Below, in pieces: positions 60,948 through 64,000 of a DNA stretch of 64,000 nt. The notes beneath the pieces are model-generated. The model did not search any database. It was not told the DNA's origin and saw nothing but the letters and a program-made list of their open reading frames with translations. Both the position numbers and the translations under genes were made by a program. This stretch comes from Chitinophagaceae bacterium (GTDB taxonomy: Bacteria > Bacteroidota > Bacteroidia > Chitinophagales > Chitinophagaceae): assembly GCA_020403425.1 (NCBI GenBank), contig JADBXR010000002.1, positions 310,001 through 374,000 on the forward strand. The letters are read 5' to 3'. How positions within the stretch are numbered: position 1 is the first letter of the stretch; each line of letters begins with the position of its first letter.

Positions 60948-63440
60948 TTATGGTTTTTTAGGTAATGCGATCAGGTTGGCCAGCAATCGGTAAGCACCAG
61001 GTACACCTGCGGGCAACTGCCTGAACAACACAAGACTAACATACGCAAAATTACCTTTCCCATAAGGTGTTATGGCCAGGCTCCCGTTACTTTGTTTTTC
61101 GCCGGTATCATGCATGGCCAATGGCATCACATAATGCGGGTCGGCCTGATCGACCTGGTAAGTACTTCGCTCCTGTACCCAGCCTTCAAAATCCTTCTCT
61201 GTGATCTTGTTGGGGTAATTCAAAACCGGGTGTTCGGGCAGCAGAAAACTGACCTGGGCATCTTCTTCCGTTACGCGTGAACCCGAACTGATCGAAAAGG
61301 GATAGGGTCCCAGTTTGATCCGCTTATTGCCGACCGTATTACTTTTCACGTATTGCGCAATGAGATTGCCCCCGTTCTCCACATACTTACTCAGAACCTC
61401 ATTATAATTGGTAAGGAATTCATAGATATTGCTGGCCCGTATACCCAGCATCACTGCATCGAACTGGGCGAGCTGCTCTATCGAGAGATTTTCTTCGGAA
61501 AGCATCTTTACTTCGTATCCCAGTTGCTCCAGTGCCTGCGGCACTTTATCACCGGCACCAACGATATATCCCACTTTCTTACCGACCGTCTTGATATTCA
61601 AATTCAACAGGTTGGCCTTGGCTGGAGCAAAATAAGTGATGGTGGGAATATGGTCATAGGAGATCACTCTTGTGCTACCATTCAACACATGTGCTTTGGC
61701 AGGGACCAACGTAAGTTCTTCTTTCTGATTCTGCAATTTGCTCAATGGCGTAAATACAGATACCATCTCTTTATTTGCCCCGGATCCTTGTCCTTTCCTC
61801 ACCAAAGGTTCCTGTTTAAAGAATTTGGCTCCGGCTATGTCCGCCTCAATCTGTTCGGTTTGTGGGTCATTCTGTTTTATCTGAACGGCCACTTTTACAG
61901 GAGAGCCATTCAACGACACAAAATTCTCTTTGCTAAAGTTGGCCTCTACCGCAGGCAGTATCACCAGTGGCTGATATAATTCGCCCTTGGCGGGATCCAC
62001 CACTTTATATTGCACGGGGCGCCTGATCTCAAAATCCTGCCCTTCTATCTCCACCGTATAAACGGCTTCATACGCCGGATCATTCTCTGCCTTTCCGATC
62101 AACAATTGATCACGCACATCAAATATGCCCTCGGCTTTGGGGTGTTCCAGCCAATAAGGTTGTGATATCTTTTTATCGGACGATACCCGATACATTTTAT
62201 TGATCGTTACATTGTTATTCAATGCCAGTGGCAGGTTCACCGTGGTATCGAATTTTTCCAGCACCACCTGTTTTAGCCTGGCGTTCACTTCCCTTCTTTT
62301 ATTGAGGAAAAAACTGATGTTGAACAGATCGCCCTGCACAACGGTTTCCTGTGCGGTAGTGGCTTCGGTGAACAGTGCCGAACAGGCTTCGATCAGCTGC
62401 TGAGTCTCTTCCAGTTTTTTATCCCTCCAGTTACCTTCGGGTAATTTTTTTATGGCACGGTACAACTGCACCAGTGCCGGAACAGAAGCTTCCGGTTTCT
62501 CAAACTGGTATTGTGTAAGTATCGTATTGACCAGAACTTCCACCTGCTCTCCACCCGGGATCCTTTTCCAACCGGTAACGACACCATCCATCAGATCATT
62601 TTTGGGCGCATCGCCTCCGAGGGTCTGGAAGAATTCGTATACCTGTCCTCTCCTGCGTGGCCTTCCTTCACCCTGGCTCTTGTGCATGGTACGGGCTTCG
62701 CCTCCCAGTTCTCCGTAACTCTTACCCAATAGCGCATTATATCCGCCCACATCCATTTTAAACTGGTCGTTGGAAGTGGTATTATTCCCGCCAAAATTGA
62801 AGGTATTCCAGAGTATCCGTTTGGCCTGCCAGGGTTGTACCCCATACTGGAACTGCTCCGGAAAACGTTTGGGATCTGCTGCAGCGGTATAGGCTTCCTG
62901 GGCTATGATCGAGGAAGCTGCATGGTGCCCGTGCCCTGCTCTGGCATCGCCGGGGAAACGCGTGATGATGATATCAGGTTGAAACCTGCGGATCATCCAG
63001 ACAACATCGCTCAGTATCTTTTCCTTGTTCCAGATACGCAACGCTTCCTCCGCACTCTTACTGAACCCGAATTCATAGGCGCGACTGAAATACTGCTCTG
63101 CCCCATCGATCCTTCTGGCCGCCAGTAATTCCTGTGTGCGGATCAAGCCCAATTCAATGCCTTGTTCACTGCCGATCAGGTTCTGACCACCATCCCCCCT
63201 GGTCAGACTAAGGTATCCTGTCCGATATAGTTTTTCCTTGGCGAGATACGGTAAAAAACCATTGTTCTCATCATCCGGATGAGCAGCAACATACAATACA
63301 CTACCCAACACATTCAGTTTTTTCAACTGCAGGTAAATATCAGTGCTGCTGTTCGCTACCGGCGTCTGCGAATAAGCATCGGTACCGGATATCCAGAACA
63401 TCGCAAAAAGAAGCCAAAATGCTTTTGTTTGAAAACGCAT
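60948..63440 (-). CDS. PIG-L family deacetylase with C-terminal GATase-like domain
   Basis: 830 residues. Signal peptide 1-24. PIG-L (LmbE-like) zinc deacetylase domain at about 45-230 with AHPDDE (53-58) and GHGHH later for zinc. The remainder has beta-rich linker domains and, from about 640, a glutamine-amidotransferase-like fold (FDAVMLGIRASN, NGGNLIAQYV). Members of this family remove N-acetyl groups from sugars; in Bacteroidota they often accompany peptidases or sugar transporters. Secreted to the periplasm or outside. It heads a leftward unit with two microproteins and the symporter. Confidence 0.9.
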   Translation of the reverse strand: MRFQTKAFWLLFAMFWISGTDAYSQTPVANSSTDIYLQLKKLNVLGSVLYVAAHPDDENNGFLPYLAKEKLYRTGYLSLTRGDGGQNLIGSEQGIELGLIRTQELLAARRIDGAEQYFSRAYEFGFSKSAEEALRIWNKEKILSDVVWMIRRFQPDIIITRFPGDARAGHGHHAASSIIAQEAYTAAADPKRFPEQFQYGVQPWQAKRILWNTFNFGGNNTTSNDQFKMDVGGYNALLGKSYGELGGEARTMHKSQGEGRPRRRGQVYEFFQTLGGDAPKNDLMDGVVTGWKRIPGGEQVEVLVNTILTQYQFEKPEASVPALVQLYRAIKKLPEGNWRDKKLEETQQLIEACSALFTEATTAQETVVQGDLFNISFFLNKRREVNARLKQVVLEKFDTTVNLPLALNNNVTINKMYRVSSDKKISQPYWLEHPKAEGIFDVRDQLLIGKAENDPAYEAVYTVEIEGQDFEIRRPVQYKVVDPAKGELYQPLVILPAVEANFSKENFVSLNGSPVKVAVQIKQNDPQTEQIEADIAGAKFFKQEPLVRKGQGSGANKEMVSVFTPLSKLQNQKEELTLVPAKAHVLNGSTRVISYDHIPTITYFAPAKANLLNLNIKTVGKKVGYIVGAGDKVPQALEQLGYEVKMLSEENLSIEQLAQFDAVMLGIRASNIYEFLTNYNEVLSKYVENGGNLIAQYVKSNTVGNKRIKLGPYPFSISSGSRVTEEDAQVSFLLPEHPVLNYPNKITEKDFEGWVQERSTYQVDQADPHYVMPLAMHDTGEKQSNGSLAITPYGKGNFAYVSLVLFRQLPAGVPGAYRLLANLIALPKKP

Positions 63441-63503
63441 GAAACCAGGATTTAAATGTTTCCGAAGATAGTCTTAGTTGTGTAATTGGCTCAGCCGTTT
63501 AAC

Positions 63504-63533
63504 AAAAAAGTCAGGTCCGGGGACCTGACTTTT
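63504..63533 (-). terminator. Terminator of the M14 peptidase gene
   Basis: Stem AAAAGTCAGGTCC (63506-63518) / GGACCTGACTTTT (63521-63533); on the minus strand it is followed by TTTTTTG. It separates the M14 gene from PIG-L, so these are two transcription units. Confidence 0.88.
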
Positions 63534-63550
63534 CACAAAAAGATCCGCTT

Positions 63551-64000
63551 TTATTGTCCTACCAGGAAAACGGCATTACAGATCAATAATTTTCCATTCT
63601 CCCAGAAATTCCGGAAGAGCGGGTTCTCGGCAAAATAGATCACATTACCGCTACCCATGTCCTGTACACCAAACACCACACCGTCTTTCAGTTTGGGCTT
63701 TAGTTTACTGCCCGCAAAACCGGTCACATACGCATCTTTTTTCATCACCCCTACGTTCCAACCATCTTTCATGAATTCAAACATATTGCCATCCTGCTTC
63801 AGGGTAAAATAATGATCAGGGTAACCGAAACCCAACGGATGGGTATTGTCCAATTCCAGTTTATAAATGGCTCCGGGTATGGAATTGGTCAGGTACTGAC
63901 TTTCGCGGTCGGCATATTTTTTCACACTGGCATATTCGCCCTTCTCCTCCGTTTTATCTTCTTTCAGTTTGATGCCCCAATCTGAGGCGGACAATATGGA
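63551..64000 (-). CDS. M14-family zinc carboxypeptidase-like protein, C-terminal part
   Basis: The gene is open at the window edge; about 149 C-terminal residues are here. The end (VVFGVQDMGSGNVIYFAENP, then LFRNFWENGKLLICNAVFLVGQ split at that point) matches the C-terminal part of large secreted M14 peptidases of Bacteroidota, which end in a domain related to the one in the PIG-L protein. The catalytic zinc site would be in the missing part, so the assignment rests on this C-terminus. The gene is followed by a strong terminator. Confidence 0.7.
   Translation of the reverse strand, partial: SILSASDWGIKLKEDKTEEKGEYASVKKYADRESQYLTNSIPGAIYKLELDNTHPLGFGYPDHYFTLKQDGNMFEFMKDGWNVGVMKKDAYVTGFAGSKLKPKLKDGVVFGVQDMGSGNVIYFAENPLFRNFWENGKLLICNAVFLVGQ

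Overview
The window looks like chromosomal DNA of a member of the Bacteroidota, most like the family Chitinophagaceae. The evidence is type IX secretion genes (porW, porQ), promoters of the form TTTG-N18..20-TAnnTTTG, few Shine-Dalgarno sites, TonB-dependent outer-membrane proteins, a Bacteroidota-type fused rhamnulose-phosphate aldolase/dehydrogenase, and Bacteroidota lineage proteins such as head-GIN and MG2/plug proteins. Coding density is high. I see no phage, insertion sequence, CRISPR array or rRNA operon.

Layout. (1) 1-8.6 kb: a sugar-acid and glycan region. It holds two complete Gfo/Idh/MocA oxidoreductases and the start of a third, uronate isomerase (uxaC), an SDR-type mannonate oxidoreductase and a GH30 glycosidase around a LacI-type regulator. 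Related ACGAAAA..TTTTCGT palindromes upstream of the regulator and of its divergent target suggest a local regulon. (2) 8.7-17.3 kb: an L-rhamnose catabolic cluster (transporter rhaT, aldolase/dehydrogenase rhaEW, mutarotase rhaM, isomerase rhaI, FGGY kinase, a lipoprotein) with a divergent GntR-family regulator. (3) 17.3-25.6 kb: S41 protease, the cell-wall recycling pair murK-murQ plus a conserved third gene, a TMEM175 channel, a basic 52-residue protein, an ORF6N protein, urocanate hydratase and a TPR protein. (4) 25.7-30 kb: electron transfer flavoprotein etfBA, a cupin, YceI and succinyl-CoA ligase beta (sucC). (5) 30-41.3 kb: a macroglobulin/TonB-plug hybrid protein; a minus-strand run with two AtpI/AtpZ-like membrane proteins, SprT and Dabb; then porW, a class A penicillin-binding protein and porQ. 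(6) 41.4-47.8 kb: lon, a small lipoprotein, the GTPases der and era, initiator tRNA-fMet and a head-GIN adhesin-like protein. (7) 47.8-56.2 kb: a TPP riboswitch ahead of a TonB receptor (probable thiamine uptake), rhodanese, a PASTA protein, ddl, a ferredoxin divergent from a LuxC-like acyl-CoA reductase, and an HtrA protease. (8) 56.2-64 kb: a GH13 amylase, an APC permease, a sodium:solute symporter transcribed behind two unlisted-size microproteins and a PIG-L deacetylase, and the C-terminus of an M14 carboxypeptidase.

No single locus is clearly an undescribed system. The signals most worth following are: dispersed word-like intergenic repeats (27.5, 50.4, 52.7, 54.4 and 56.1 kb, with related tracts at 25.1, 25.5 and 26.5 kb); the two small membrane proteins coupled to the symporter; the barrel-less plug protein; the orphan AtpZ/AtpI-like pair; and the inferred LacI operators. 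All functional calls come from reading motifs and context; no database search was run.
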